Assembly: GCF_014212175.1 (NCBI RefSeq)
Contig: NZ_JACJVR010000073.1
Location: forward strand, 1-64,000
Reading direction: 5' to 3'
Origin: Cohnella xylanilytica
GTDB lineage: Bacteria > Bacillota > Bacilli > Paenibacillales > Paenibacillaceae
DNA: 64,000 bases
Made by a program: the position numbers and the translations under genes. The notes below the pieces were generated by a model. The model made no database searches and was not told where the DNA came from. It worked only from the letters and a program-made list of their open reading frames with translations. Of the stretch, positions 42,288 through 50,600 are shown in pieces (positions within the stretch are counted from its first letter, which is position 1; each line of letters begins with the position of its first letter).

Positions 42288-43409
42288 ATGGACCGCGAAC
42301 AGCAACTACTCGCCCATATTCGCCGGAATCCGTTCATCACGCAGCAGGAGCTGGCGGATCTCGTCGGCATCTCCCGCTCCGCCGTCGCCGGGCATATCGC
42401 CTCCCTGACCCGGAAGGGCATCATTCGCGGCCGGGCGTACGTGACCGCCGAGGAAGGAGCCGTCCTCTGCATCGGAGGCGCCAATCTCGACAGCAAGGCG
42501 AAGGGCAAGCAGGCGCTGCGGCTGGCGGCTTCCAATCCGGTCGCGGTGACGGAAGCCTGCGGCGGCGTCGCGCGCAACATCGCGGCGAACTTGGCGAAGC
42601 TCGGCTGCCGCGTCTCGCTGCTGACGCTCGTCGGGGACGACAAAGCGGGGCAGTGGGTGCTCGAGGAGACGGCCAAGCTCGGGGTCGACACCGGCCCTTC
42701 CGTCATCCTCCGCGGAGAGCGAACGGGGACGTATACCGCTCTTCTGGAGCGGGACGGCGAGATGTTCATGGCGTTCGCCAACATGGACATCTACGAGAAG
42801 TTCACGCCCGCTCTTCTGCAGGAGAAGTGGCCGCACATCGCCTCCGCCAAGCTCGTCGTCGCGGACGCGAACCTTCCCGCGGAGAGCCTCGATTGGCTCG
42901 TCGAGCGGTGCCGGGCGGAGTCGCTGACGCTGCTGATCGATCCGATCTCCCCCGAGAAAACGAAGAAGCTCCCCCGTTCGCTCGAAGGCGCGACCGCGAT
43001 CTTCCCGAATGTCGCGGAAGCCTGCGAGCTGGCCGGGGAGGAATTCCGCCCGGAGCCCGACGTCCCGGCTCTGGCCGCGAAGATCCGCGAGAGGGGCGTT
43101 CGCCACGTGTTCGTCACGCTCGGCAAGCGCGGCGTCTATTACTCGGGCGAAGGTGCCGACGGAACGGACGAGAGCGGCCTCTTCCCCGCCATTCCGACCG
43201 AGGTGGTCGAGGTGACGGGGGCGGGGGACGCTTTTCTCGCCGGCGTCGTCTACGGCGTTCTGCGCGAACGCTCTTACCGGGAGGCGACCCGCCTCGGCCT
43301 CGCCGCCGCCCATCTCGCGCTCCAGACGTCGGATTCGGTATCGGACCGGCTAAGCGAGGAACAATTGGCTCAAGTCATCCACCATGCGAAAGGAAGCGAT
43401 CCCCATTAA
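42288..43409 (+). CDS. psuK: Pseudouridine kinase fused to an N-terminal HTH domain
   Basis: The protein is about 373 residues from the ATG at 42288, with GAGGT seven bases upstream. Residues 1-60 form a winged helix-turn-helix ([34 protein letters not shown]). A PfkB-family kinase follows, with [13 protein letters not shown], the [15 protein letters not shown] region and the ATP/catalytic motif [15 protein letters not shown]. It phosphorylates pseudouridine to pseudouridine 5'-phosphate, which psuG then cleaves. The HTH fusion occurs in some Gram-positive PsuK/YeiC-like proteins and suggests the kinase also regulates its operon through the palindrome over its promoter. It overlaps psuG by 26 bases. 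Confidence 0.88.
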   Translation: MDREQQLLAHIRRNPFITQQELADLVGISRSAVAGHIASLTRKGIIRGRAYVTAEEGAVLCIGGANLDSKAKGKQALRLAASNPVAVTEACGGVARNIAANLAKLGCRVSLLTLVGDDKAGQWVLEETAKLGVDTGPSVILRGERTGTYTALLERDGEMFMAFANMDIYEKFTPALLQEKWPHIASAKLVVADANLPAESLDWLVERCRAESLTLLIDPISPEKTKKLPRSLEGATAIFPNVAEACELAGEEFRPEPDVPALAAKIRERGVRHVFVTLGKRGVYYSGEGADGTDESGLFPAIPTEVVEVTGAGDAFLAGVVYGVLRERSYREATRLGLAAAHLALQTSDSVSDRLSEEQLAQVIHHAKGSDPH

Positions 43410-44316
43410 CCGCTATCTTCAATTCACCAAGGAAGTCGAGGAGGCGCTGAACGCCGGCAAGCCGGTCGTCGCGCTGGAGACGACGATCATCTCCCACGGC
43501 ATGCCGCACCCGCAGAACATCGAGATGGCCCGCAACGTCGAGCGCATCATCCGCGAGCAAGGCGCCGTTCCGGCGACCATCGGCATCCTCGACGGCCATA
43601 TCAAGATCGGCCTGAACGACGCCGAGCTCGAAGCGTTCGCGACCAGCCCCTCCGTCGAGAAGGTGAGCCGGCGCGACTTCCCGTACATTCTGTCCTCCGG
43701 CAAGATCGGCGCCACGACGGTGGCCGCCACGATGATCGGCGCGGCTCTCGCCGGCATCGAAGTGTTCGCGACCGGCGGCATCGGCGGCGTGCACCGCGAA
43801 GGCGAGACGACGATGGACGTGTCGGCCGACTTGACGGAGCTCGCGAACACGAACGTCGCCGTCGTCTGCGCCGGAGCGAAGTCGATCCTCGACATCGGCC
43901 GCACGCTCGAGTATCTCGAGACGCACGGCGTGCCCGTCGTCGGATACAAGACGGACGTGTTCCCGTCGTTCTACTCCCGCGAGAGCGACTTCGGCGTCGA
44001 CTTCCGGCTCGACACGCCCGAGGCGGTCGCCGACGTGCTGCGCGCGAAGTGGGAGCTGGGCCTTCGCGGCGGCGCCGTCATCGCCAACCCGGTGCCGGAA
44101 GCGCACGCCATGAAGCACGAGGAGATCGAAGGCGTCATCCGCCAGGCGCTCCAGGAAGCGAACGACCAGCACATCGCCGGCAAAAAGGTAACCCCGTTCC
44201 TGCTCGGCCGCATCAAGCAGCTGACCGAGGGCAAGAGCCTCGCGACCAACATCCAGCTCGTCTACCACAACGCGATGGTCGCCGCCCAGATCGCCGTCGC
44301 CCTGAAGCGCAAGTAA
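43384..44316 (+). CDS. psuG: Pseudouridine-5'-phosphate glycosidase
   Basis: This 310-residue enzyme splits pseudouridine 5'-phosphate to uracil and ribose 5-phosphate by breaking a C-glycosidic bond. Family landmarks are [20 protein letters not shown] with the active-site Glu32, [60 protein letters not shown] (with the catalytic lysine) and [15 protein letters not shown]. The ATG lies inside the end of psuK without a clear ribosome site, so translation is probably coupled. An AAAGGA lies before an internal ATT at codon 8, a less usual alternative. A strong terminator follows. Confidence 0.95.
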   Translation: MRKEAIPINRYLQFTKEVEEALNAGKPVVALETTIISHGMPHPQNIEMARNVERIIREQGAVPATIGILDGHIKIGLNDAELEAFATSPSVEKVSRRDFPYILSSGKIGATTVAATMIGAALAGIEVFATGGIGGVHREGETTMDVSADLTELANTNVAVVCAGAKSILDIGRTLEYLETHGVPVVGYKTDVFPSFYSRESDFGVDFRLDTPEAVADVLRAKWELGLRGGAVIANPVPEAHAMKHEEIEGVIRQALQEANDQHIAGKKVTPFLLGRIKQLTEGKSLATNIQLVYHNAMVAAQIAVALKRK

Positions 44317-44394
44317 GGCGGCGCTCTCGGCCCGGGCGCTTTGCGCTGCTTCGATGCGAGCAAGCCGGCCCTCTTCTGCCGCTCAAGCAACCAA

Positions 44395-44430
44395 CCCCCG
44401 AACCGAATCGGTTCGGGGGTTATTATTTTC
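44395..44430 (+). terminator. psuK-psuG terminator
   Basis: CCCCCGAACCG/CGGTTCGGGGG (11-bp perfect stem with a three-base loop) is followed by TTATTATTTT. Confidence 0.9.
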
Positions 44431-44673
44431 CGCTAATGCACCGCGGCATCTCAGTAGCTGAGGCAAATCGGCGGGTAAGCGGGACAACGAGCTAAGCAGC
44501 CAAGGGCACTCCCCTAGAGTCATGTAGTGAGGAGGAAAGTGTACCGGCTTTCCGCTCTTGCGGATAAACAGCTCTCTCGCCCGAGCCTCAAGGCTTCGGC
44601 GAACGGTCATGTAGCCGGCCGAGCGTTGGCCGGAACACATGAATTTTCTCCATATAAGCGCTAACGGCTCCAT
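44431..44673 (-). pseudogene. Possible decayed protein-coding remnant
   Basis: An open minus-strand frame reads from an ATG at 44673 with protein-like phrases (IWRKFMCSGQRSAGYMTVRR and HFPPHYMTLGECPWLLSSL). It then runs straight into the psuG terminator hairpin instead of a normal C terminus. The composition is plausible for a real domain and the HYMTLGECPWL stretch looks conserved-like, but no family can be named with confidence. The region could be the truncated 5' part of a lost gene or simply a chance frame. No good ribosome site was found. Confidence 0.3.
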
Positions 44674-44682
44674 CAACTCATA

Positions 44683-44725
44683 CAAAAACAAAAGGCACCC
44701 AAGGCCGCGAACGGCCCAAGTGCCT
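44683..44725 (-). terminator. Terminator of the secreted protein gene at 44756
   Basis: AGGCAC and GGCCG pair with CGGCC and GTGCCT around a short loop, flanked by A/T runs on both sides, so it could work in both directions. On the minus strand the downstream bases are TTTTGTTTTTG. Confidence 0.8.
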
Positions 44726-44755
44726 AAAAAACCATTAACGGCGGATTCCCGCTTC

Positions 44756-45415
44756 TTACAGTTCGATGTGGCTGGCAAGCGCCGGGCCCTTCTCGCCCGC
44801 GTGGTACACGTCGAGTCCGCCTTCGGCGCCCTTCACGACGACGTACGGGCAGCAATCGTACAGAATGAGGCCGCGAAGCTCGCCCTTCACGCGATACGAT
44901 TCATGATAGCCCTTCTTCAGGTCGCCGAAGTCGTTGGCCGTGTAGACGTACACCGTATCGCCGATCTGCTTGGCGTAGTTGTGGTTCGTCCGGTTCGCGA
45001 CCTTCTTCTGCGCCGTCGTGAAGATCCGGCCGCTCATGTACTCTTCCTTGTTATCGTTCTCCTTGCCCTTGGCGAATTCCGGCCAGAGATCGCTGAATAC
45101 CAGATAGCCGGTCTTGTCGTTCTTGACGAGAACCATCGGAATTTGCGCCGGGCCGTAAGGGATGATGAACAGGTCCTTCAGCTCGCCGTCGTGCAGCGCG
45201 CCGTTCGTCTGGAACAGCTGCGACTTCGAGTCGTGGACGAATACCTTCTTGCCGACTTGCAGAGCCGCGAAGTCCCCTTCTACCGCCAGCTTCGTGGCGA
45301 CCTGCTTGGCCGCGGCCGGAGCCGCTTCCTCGGCGCCCGCGAGAGCGGGAACCGTCAGCATCGCCGCGACCGCCGCGGCGAGCGTAAACCGTACTCGTGC
45401 CTTGCTACGTTTCAT
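44756..45415 (-). CDS. Exported protein of unknown function
   Basis: This 219-residue protein has a clear signal peptide (KRSKARVRFTLAAAVAAML, then TVPALAGAEEA). The mature part is soluble and mixed alpha/beta, with phrases KVFVHDSKSQLFQTNGALHD, IPMVLVKNDKTGYLVFSDLW and QIGDTVYVYTANDFGDLKKG. Two adjacent cysteines (YDCCPYVVV) near residue 190 may bind metal or form a disulphide. Repeated short beta-strand units hint at a propeller- or WD-like extracytoplasmic fold. No known family is recognised. It stands alone, with its own terminator, and is divergent from the L,D-transpeptidase gene. Confidence 0.7.
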   Translation of the reverse strand: MKRSKARVRFTLAAAVAAMLTVPALAGAEEAAPAAAKQVATKLAVEGDFAALQVGKKVFVHDSKSQLFQTNGALHDGELKDLFIIPYGPAQIPMVLVKNDKTGYLVFSDLWPEFAKGKENDNKEEYMSGRIFTTAQKKVANRTNHNYAKQIGDTVYVYTANDFGDLKKGYHESYRVKGELRGLILYDCCPYVVVKGAEGGLDVYHAGEKGPALASHIEL

Positions 45416-45638
45416 TGAATGAATGCCCCTTTGCGTCTAAGTATCATGCAATCTCGTCGCATGTTCTGAGGCCAATTATACGGGCGCAACCGGCCAACCG
45501 TTAGTTACCGCGGTCATATGAATTGTCATGATATAACCATGACCCGAAGCATAGCCCGTGTCGAAAAAAATAAGGCCCCCACCGTCTCATTCTCCGGCGG
45601 TCCCCGCATATAAATGGGAATCACTGGAGGTGTTCATT

Positions 45639-46157
45639 GTGCTCAAGCGTCTAAGTATCGCCATTCTGGCCGCCCTCGTCCTTCTCCTCGCTCTCCCCGC
45701 CTACGCCGACGGCGCCGCGGCCGCGGAGCAATCGACGGCATTATCCGAGAAATACGCCGGCTACTCGCACTTTATCGTCATCGATAAATCTCGCAATCGC
45801 CTGTTCTATTACCAGAAGGGGGAGCTCGTCAAATCGTTCGCGGTGGCCACCGGCAAGAAGCCTTCCTACACGCCGGAAGGACTGTTCGTCATTCGCGAGA
45901 AGATCAAGAACCGCCCCTATTACAAAGGGAAGATCAAGGGAGGAGACCCGAAGAACCCGCTCGGCGACCGCTGGCTCGGGCTCAAGGTCACGCTGAAGGA
46001 CGGCACGACCTCCTACGCCTACGGAATTCACGGGACGAACAACGAGAAGTCGATCGGCAAGTACGTCTCCGAAGGGTGCATCCGGATGCATAACAAGTCG
46101 GTGCGGTGGCTGTTCGACCAGGTGGAGGTAGACACTCCGGTTCTCATTCGGAAGTAG
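45639..46157 (+). CDS. L,D-transpeptidase (YkuD family)
   Basis: The protein is about 172 residues from the GTG at 45639, chosen because GGAGGT lies seven bases upstream and it opens a clean signal peptide (KRLSIAILAALVLLLALPAY). The YkuD catalytic domain follows: FIVIDKSRNRLFYYQKGELV, FAVATGKKPSYTPEGLF, then the active-site motif IHGTNNEKSIGKYVSEGCIR with catalytic Cys in SEGCIRM. These enzymes form 3-3 cross-links in peptidoglycan or anchor proteins outside the membrane. There is no LysM domain. A short terminator follows at 46199. Confidence 0.93.
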   Translation: MLKRLSIAILAALVLLLALPAYADGAAAAEQSTALSEKYAGYSHFIVIDKSRNRLFYYQKGELVKSFAVATGKKPSYTPEGLFVIREKIKNRPYYKGKIKGGDPKNPLGDRWLGLKVTLKDGTTSYAYGIHGTNNEKSIGKYVSEGCIRMHNKSVRWLFDQVEVDTPVLIRK

Positions 46158-46198
46158 GCGCATGTCCGAGCGGGGATCCGAATCCGCGAACGTAGGAA

Positions 46199-46227
46199 GA
46201 CCGACCTAGAGGTCGGTCGTTTTTTTG
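46199..46227 (+). terminator. L,D-transpeptidase terminator
   Basis: GACCGACC-TAGA-GGTCGGTC followed by GTTTTTTT, a textbook intrinsic terminator 41 bases after the stop. Confidence 0.92.
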
Positions 46228-46361
46228 TATATTTATGCATGAAAATGATTCTTCTCTACGCCGCCATCCGGCCTCGAACGGACTCCCCGCTCGCCCTCCA
46301 ACCAGCGAAAACGCTGTCATGACGCTGGTTCCCGGGTTTCGAGAAATTCCGACAAGAATAG

Positions 46362-46390
46362 TTGACGAACCCCCCCACCAGGTGTAAGAT
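46362..46390 (+). promoter_or_regulatory. zwf promoter
   Basis: TTGACG (46362-46367) and TAAGAT (46385-46390) are separated by exactly 17 bases, giving a vegetative promoter about 80 bases before the zwf ATG. The rest of the gap back to 46228 shows nothing else of note. Confidence 0.75.
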
Positions 46391-46478
46391 TGGCTCTGTC
46401 ATGCAATGCGACGGATTGACACAGAGAAGGACGCGACCCTCGTCCGACATCGGAGTGAGTCCTAGGAGGAATCATACT

Positions 46479-47972
46479 ATGGAAGCCATGACTTTCGTTC
46501 TGTTTGGCGCCACGGGCGACCTGGCCAAACGGAAGATTTACCCTGCCCTTTATAATATGTACCTGGACGGCAAGCTTCCGAAGTCGTTCACGGTCATCGG
46601 GCTGGGCCGCAAGGAGATTCCCGACGCCGTATTCCAGGGCAACGTCGGGCAATCGCTCAAGGAATTTTCCCGCCGCCCGGCCGCGGAAGGCCCCGCGCTG
46701 GACGAGTTCCTCTCGGCGTTCCGTTACCACCCGCTGAACGTCAACCATCCGGAGGACTACGCCAAGCTGCTGAAGCTCGTGCAATCCCGCGAGACGGAGC
46801 TCGGCATCCCCGACAACCGCCTGTTCTACTTATCGGTCGCTCCGGAATTTTTCGAAGTGATCGCGTCGCATATTAAGGAGAGCGGCCTCGGCTCGACGCG
46901 CGGCTGGAAGCGCCTGATCATCGAGAAGCCGTTCGGGCACGACCTCGCCACCGCGCGCGAGCTGAACGCCAAGCTGAGCGAGGCGTTCGAGGAAGACGAG
47001 ATTTTCCGCATCGACCACTACCTCGGCAAGACGATGGTGCAGAACCTGGAGACGCTCGTCCTCGCCAACCCGGTCATCCAGGCGGTATGGAACAACCGGC
47101 ACATCGCCAACGTGCAGATCACCGCGAGCGAGACGGTCGGCGTCGAAGAGCGCGCCGGGTATTACGACCAGTCGGGCGCGATCCGCGACATGTTCCAGAA
47201 CCACATGCTGCAGGTGCTCATGATGACGGCCCTTCGCCTCCCGAGCCGGATCACGGCCAAGGAGATCCGGGCGGAGAAGCGGAAGATCATCGAAGCGCTG
47301 CGCCCGATCGCCAAGCCGGAGGTCGCGCGGCACGTCGTCCGCGGCCAGTACGCCGCGGGGACGCTGAACGGCAAGCCGGTTCCGGGCTACGCCGACGAGC
47401 CGGGCATTCCGGCGGGCTCCCGCAACGACACGTTCGTCGCCGCCCGGCTGTGGATCGACAATCCGGAGTGGCAGGGCGTTCCGTTCTACATCCGCACCGG
47501 CAAGAGAATGTCCCAGAAGTCGACCCGCATCGTCGTCGAGTTCAAGAACCCGACCGCGGGCCTGTACTCGTCGCGCGGGGAAGAGACCGAGCCGAACCTG
47601 CTCGTCATCGAGATCAACCCGAACGAGCGCGTCTCCTTCCGCTTCAACGGCAAGAACCCTCGCAACGAAGGCAAGATCGAAGCGATCGAGATGGACTTCT
47701 CCACCGAGCAGTCGGAGCTTCCGGAAGCTTACGAGCGCCTGATCTCCGACGCGCTGCAGGGAGACTCCACGTTCTTCGCCCATTGGAAGGAAGTCGAGCT
47801 CGCTTGGCAATGGGTTCAGCCGGTTCTCGACGCGTTCGCCGACAACTCCGTGCCGCTTCATTCTTACGCCGCCGGCTCCAACGGTCCCGAAGCTTCGGAC
47901 AAGCTGCTCGGGGAGGACGGCTTCCGGTGGTGGCTCGATCCGAAGGCTCTCGAGCTGGCCTTCCAGGCTTAA
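46479..47972 (+). CDS. zwf: Glucose-6-phosphate 1-dehydrogenase
   Basis: The enzyme is about 497 residues from the ATG at 46479, with AGGAGGA eight bases upstream; the earlier frame overlaps the promoter. It oxidises glucose 6-phosphate to 6-phosphogluconolactone, reducing NADP, the entry to the pentose phosphate pathway. Landmarks are FGATGDLAKRKIYPALYNMY with the dinucleotide site, KPFGHDLATARELNAKL, the active-site RIDHYLGK, and the substrate-binding QVLMMTALRLPSR region. Length is typical. The 6-phosphogluconate dehydrogenase gene follows after 95 bases on the same strand, so the two oxidative steps are encoded together. Confidence 0.97.
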   Translation: MEAMTFVLFGATGDLAKRKIYPALYNMYLDGKLPKSFTVIGLGRKEIPDAVFQGNVGQSLKEFSRRPAAEGPALDEFLSAFRYHPLNVNHPEDYAKLLKLVQSRETELGIPDNRLFYLSVAPEFFEVIASHIKESGLGSTRGWKRLIIEKPFGHDLATARELNAKLSEAFEEDEIFRIDHYLGKTMVQNLETLVLANPVIQAVWNNRHIANVQITASETVGVEERAGYYDQSGAIRDMFQNHMLQVLMMTALRLPSRITAKEIRAEKRKIIEALRPIAKPEVARHVVRGQYAAGTLNGKPVPGYADEPGIPAGSRNDTFVAARLWIDNPEWQGVPFYIRTGKRMSQKSTRIVVEFKNPTAGLYSSRGEETEPNLLVIEINPNERVSFRFNGKNPRNEGKIEAIEMDFSTEQSELPEAYERLISDALQGDSTFFAHWKEVELAWQWVQPVLDAFADNSVPLHSYAAGSNGPEASDKLLGEDGFRWWLDPKALELAFQA

Positions 47973-48067
47973 TCGTTTTTTTCCTATATAGAGAGACCAT
48001 ACCCGGCTTCACCCACTACACAGAGAAGCCCCGGTTCGCCCGGGGCTCCAATTGGAGGAGATTAATC

Positions 48068-48976
48068 ATGCAAGTAGGACTTATCGGACTGGGCAAGATG
48101 GGCTTCAACCTGGCGCAAAACCTGATGGACCACAAGCACGAAGTCGTCGCGTTCGACCTGAACGCGCAAGCGGTAGAGTCGGTTAAGGCTCTCGGCGCCA
48201 AGGGGACGACGAGCCTGAAGGAGCTGGTCGCGTCGCTGGCGTCGCCGAAGGTGCTGTGGATCATGGTTCCGCACGCCGTCGTCGACAAGGTGCTGGAGGA
48301 AGTCGCTCCTCTGCTCTCTCAAGGAGACATCGTCATCGAAGCGGGCAACTCCCACTACAAGGAGTCGATTCGCCGCTATGAATCCATGAAGGAGAAGGGC
48401 ATCCACTACCTCGACGCGGGCACGTCCGGCGGCATGGAAGGCGCCCGTCACGGCGCGTGCTACATGGTCGGCGGGGATCCCGAAGCTTGGGCGATCGTCG
48501 AGCCGGTGTTCCGCGACACCGCCGTCGAGAACGGCTACCTGTACGCGGGCAAGGCGGGCAGCGGCCACTTCCTGAAGATGGTGCACAACGGCATCGAGTA
48601 CGGCATGATGGCGGCGATCGGCGAAGGGTTCGAGGTACTGGAGAAAAGCGACTTCGAATTCGACTACGAGCAAGTGGCCCGCGTCTGGAACAACGGCTCC
48701 GTCATCCGTTCCTGGCTCATGGAGCTGACCGAGCGCGCGTTCTCGAAGGATTCCAACCTCGACGAGATCAAGGGCACGATGCATTCCTCCGGCGAAGGCC
48801 GCTGGACGATCGAGACCGCCCTCGACCTGCAAGCCGCGACTCCGGTTATCGCGATGTCGCTGCTCATGCGGTACCGCTCGCTCGAGACCGATACGTTCAC
48901 GGGCAAGGTCGTCGCCGCCCTGCGCAACGAATTCGGCGGCCACTCGGTCGAGAAGAAGGAACTGCAGCACGTGTAA
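48068..48976 (+). CDS. gnd: 6-phosphogluconate dehydrogenase, short (YqeC/GndA-like) type
   Basis: The protein is about 302 residues from the ATG at 48068 (GGAGGAGATT upstream); the frame is also open far back through zwf, but that is chance. It performs oxidative decarboxylation of 6-phosphogluconate to ribulose 5-phosphate. It has the Rossmann motif GLGKMGFNLAQNL, the substrate motif GTSGGMEGARHGACYMVGG and catalytic KMVHNGIEYG. At about 300 residues it belongs to the short class (often NAD-dependent), lacking the long C-terminal domain of the 470-residue enzymes. It follows zwf. A strong terminator lies at 49041. Confidence 0.95.
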   Translation: MQVGLIGLGKMGFNLAQNLMDHKHEVVAFDLNAQAVESVKALGAKGTTSLKELVASLASPKVLWIMVPHAVVDKVLEEVAPLLSQGDIVIEAGNSHYKESIRRYESMKEKGIHYLDAGTSGGMEGARHGACYMVGGDPEAWAIVEPVFRDTAVENGYLYAGKAGSGHFLKMVHNGIEYGMMAAIGEGFEVLEKSDFEFDYEQVARVWNNGSVIRSWLMELTERAFSKDSNLDEIKGTMHSSGEGRWTIETALDLQAATPVIAMSLLMRYRSLETDTFTGKVVAALRNEFGGHSVEKKELQHV

Positions 48977-49040
48977 AAAAAAGGCGGCGCTTCGCTCGCC
49001 CGCGACCTAGCGGACAAGCGGTAAGCGGCATCCAAACCGA

Positions 49041-49088
49041 AAACTCCAACCTCGCTTCGGATTCCCGGGGCGGCGTTGGAGTTTTTTT
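49041..49088 (+). terminator. zwf-gnd terminator
   Basis: AAACTCCAAC pairs with GTTGGAGTTT and runs into seven T residues, about 65 bases after the gnd stop. Confidence 0.85.
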
Positions 49089-49270
49089 CATTCGTGCGGG
49101 GGCGTTCCGGCTGCCGTAAGCCGACTTTGCCGGGTTACGGACGCGCGTCGTGCTATTCGCTGGCGGAGGACCAATCTTAAGGAAGTTTAAGGGGGAGTTA
49201 ACCCTGTTTTAATCTCTCTCGTTTAGGATAAGTAACAGATGATCGCATCGATGAAGGAAGGTAACGATAG

Positions 49271-49741
49271 ATGATGAATGCCAAACGAATGCTGGCGATC
49301 TGCACGATCGCCATTATGCTCACGATAGGAAGCGGGTTCCGAAGCAACGAAGCGAGCGCGAGCGAGGTTCTGTTGAAGGGGGACTTCTACGGCGATTCCG
49401 CCCCGGCCGATTCCGAAGCCGATCATACGGAAGCGGCGGCCGAGACGTCTGCCGATTCCCGTCCCGGCGATGCCCGCGCAGAGGTCGGGCCTTTCCTGAG
49501 CATGCTTGGGGCGGGCAGCGAGGAGGAGGTATGGGACGCCCTGTACAACGGCGGGTCTCTCGCCTCCATCGCGACGGCCAACGGCAAGGACGTGGGCGAG
49601 CTGATCGACAGCCAGGCGGCGGAACTGAGCGAGCAGCTTCGCCAGCGCCTGCTCGCCGGCAGCATCTCGCTCGAGCAATATAAGGCGCAGCGCGCGGAAG
49701 TCTATGCGCTTGTCGCGAGCAGCGCGTACGGCTTGCATTAA
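49271..49741 (+). CDS. Small exported protein with a SLASIA-type helical domain
   Basis: This 156-residue protein has a signal peptide (MLAICTIAIMLTIGSGF) and an acidic, Ala/Asp-rich linker (residues 40-70). A C-terminal helical domain reads EEEVWDALYNGGSLASIATA then NGKDVGELIDSQAAELSEQL. Short SLAxIAxxxGK-type domains of this kind occur in many exported Bacillales and actinobacterial proteins of unknown role. Two adjacent ATG codons (49271 and 49274) are possible starts, with GAAGGAAGG upstream. It is monocistronic. Just downstream begins the 52-bp palindromic array. Confidence 0.7.
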   Translation: MMNAKRMLAICTIAIMLTIGSGFRSNEASASEVLLKGDFYGDSAPADSEADHTEAAAETSADSRPGDARAEVGPFLSMLGAGSEEEVWDALYNGGSLASIATANGKDVGELIDSQAAELSEQLRQRLLAGSISLEQYKAQRAEVYALVASSAYGLH

Positions 49742-49865
49742 AGCGCTTGGCGAGCAAGACAAGCCTCGGCTTGCGGTTGGTTCGCTCGGGGGCGCCGCCT
49801 TCACGCTTCGACTGGCAATCCAATCATTCGCTGGGAGGGGAAAGCCGAGATCATCGGCTTACACG

Positions 49866-50600
49866 ATCCTCCGCGACGGAAGACCTTGGCCGTTAGTCGA
49901 AAAAATCGACTAACGGGGGGTTCCGCAGCGGAAAACCTTGGCCGTTAGTCGAAAAAATCGAATAACGGGGGGCTCCGCAGCGGAGGACCTTGGCCGTTAG
50001 TCGAAAAAATCGACTTACAGCGGGCTCCGCGGCGGAAGACCTTGGCCGTTAGTCGAAAAATTCGACTAACGGGGGGTTCCGCAGCGGAGGACCTTGGCCG
50101 TTAGTCGAAAAATTCGACTAACGGGGGGGCCGCAGCGGAAGACCTTGGCCGTTAGTCGAAAAATTCGACTAACGGGGGGTTCCGCAGCGGAAAGCCTTGG
50201 CCGTTAGTCGAAAAATTCGACTAACGGGGGGCTCCGCAGCGGAAAGCCTTGGCCGTTAGTCGAAAAATTCGACTAACGGGGGGCTCCGCAGCGGAAAGCC
50301 TTGGCCGTTAGTCGAAAAATTCGACTAACGGGGGGCTCCGCAGCGGAAAACCTTGGCCGTTAGTCGAAAAAATCGACTAACGGGGGCCCCCGCAGCGGAG
50401 GACCTTGGCTGTTAGTCGAAAAAATCGACTTACAGCGGGCTCCGCGGCGGAAGACCTTAGCCGTTAGTCGAAAAATTCGACTAACGGGGGGTTCCGCAGC
50501 GGAGGACCTTGGCCGTTAGTCGAAAAAATCGACTAACGGCGGGCTCCACAGCGGAAAGCGAGGGCTGTAAGTCGATAAAATCGACTTACAGCCCCTCGAT
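49866..50600. repeat. 52-bp tandem palindromic array B (14 units)
   Basis: The palindrome GTTAGTCGA-A/T-TCGACTAAC begins at 49892, 49944, 49996, 50048, 50100, 50151, 50203, 50255, 50307, 50359, 50411, 50463, 50515 and (as GTAAGTCGA) 50567. The steps are 52 bases, with a single 51-base step. Each unit also holds a second small palindrome TCCGC-A-GCGGA. The last unit forms the hairpin at the end of the nnrD/nnrE gene and includes its stop codon (50586-50588). Units at 49996 and 50411 have a mixed arm (GACTTACAGCG), as if recombined with the last unit. There is no coding content, and spacers are near identical, so this is not a CRISPR array. Confidence 0.95.

Noticed and set aside
47087-48067. 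Fusion of the zwf region to gnd as a 629-codon protein
   Set aside because: The upstream part is an out-of-frame shadow of zwf. The gnd start at 48068 has a GGAGGAG site and begins exactly at the conserved MQVGLIGLGKMG sequence.
49866-50600. CRISPR array
   Set aside because: The regular 52-base repeats have near-identical sequence throughout with no variable spacers, and no cas genes are nearby. It is a tandem palindrome array.
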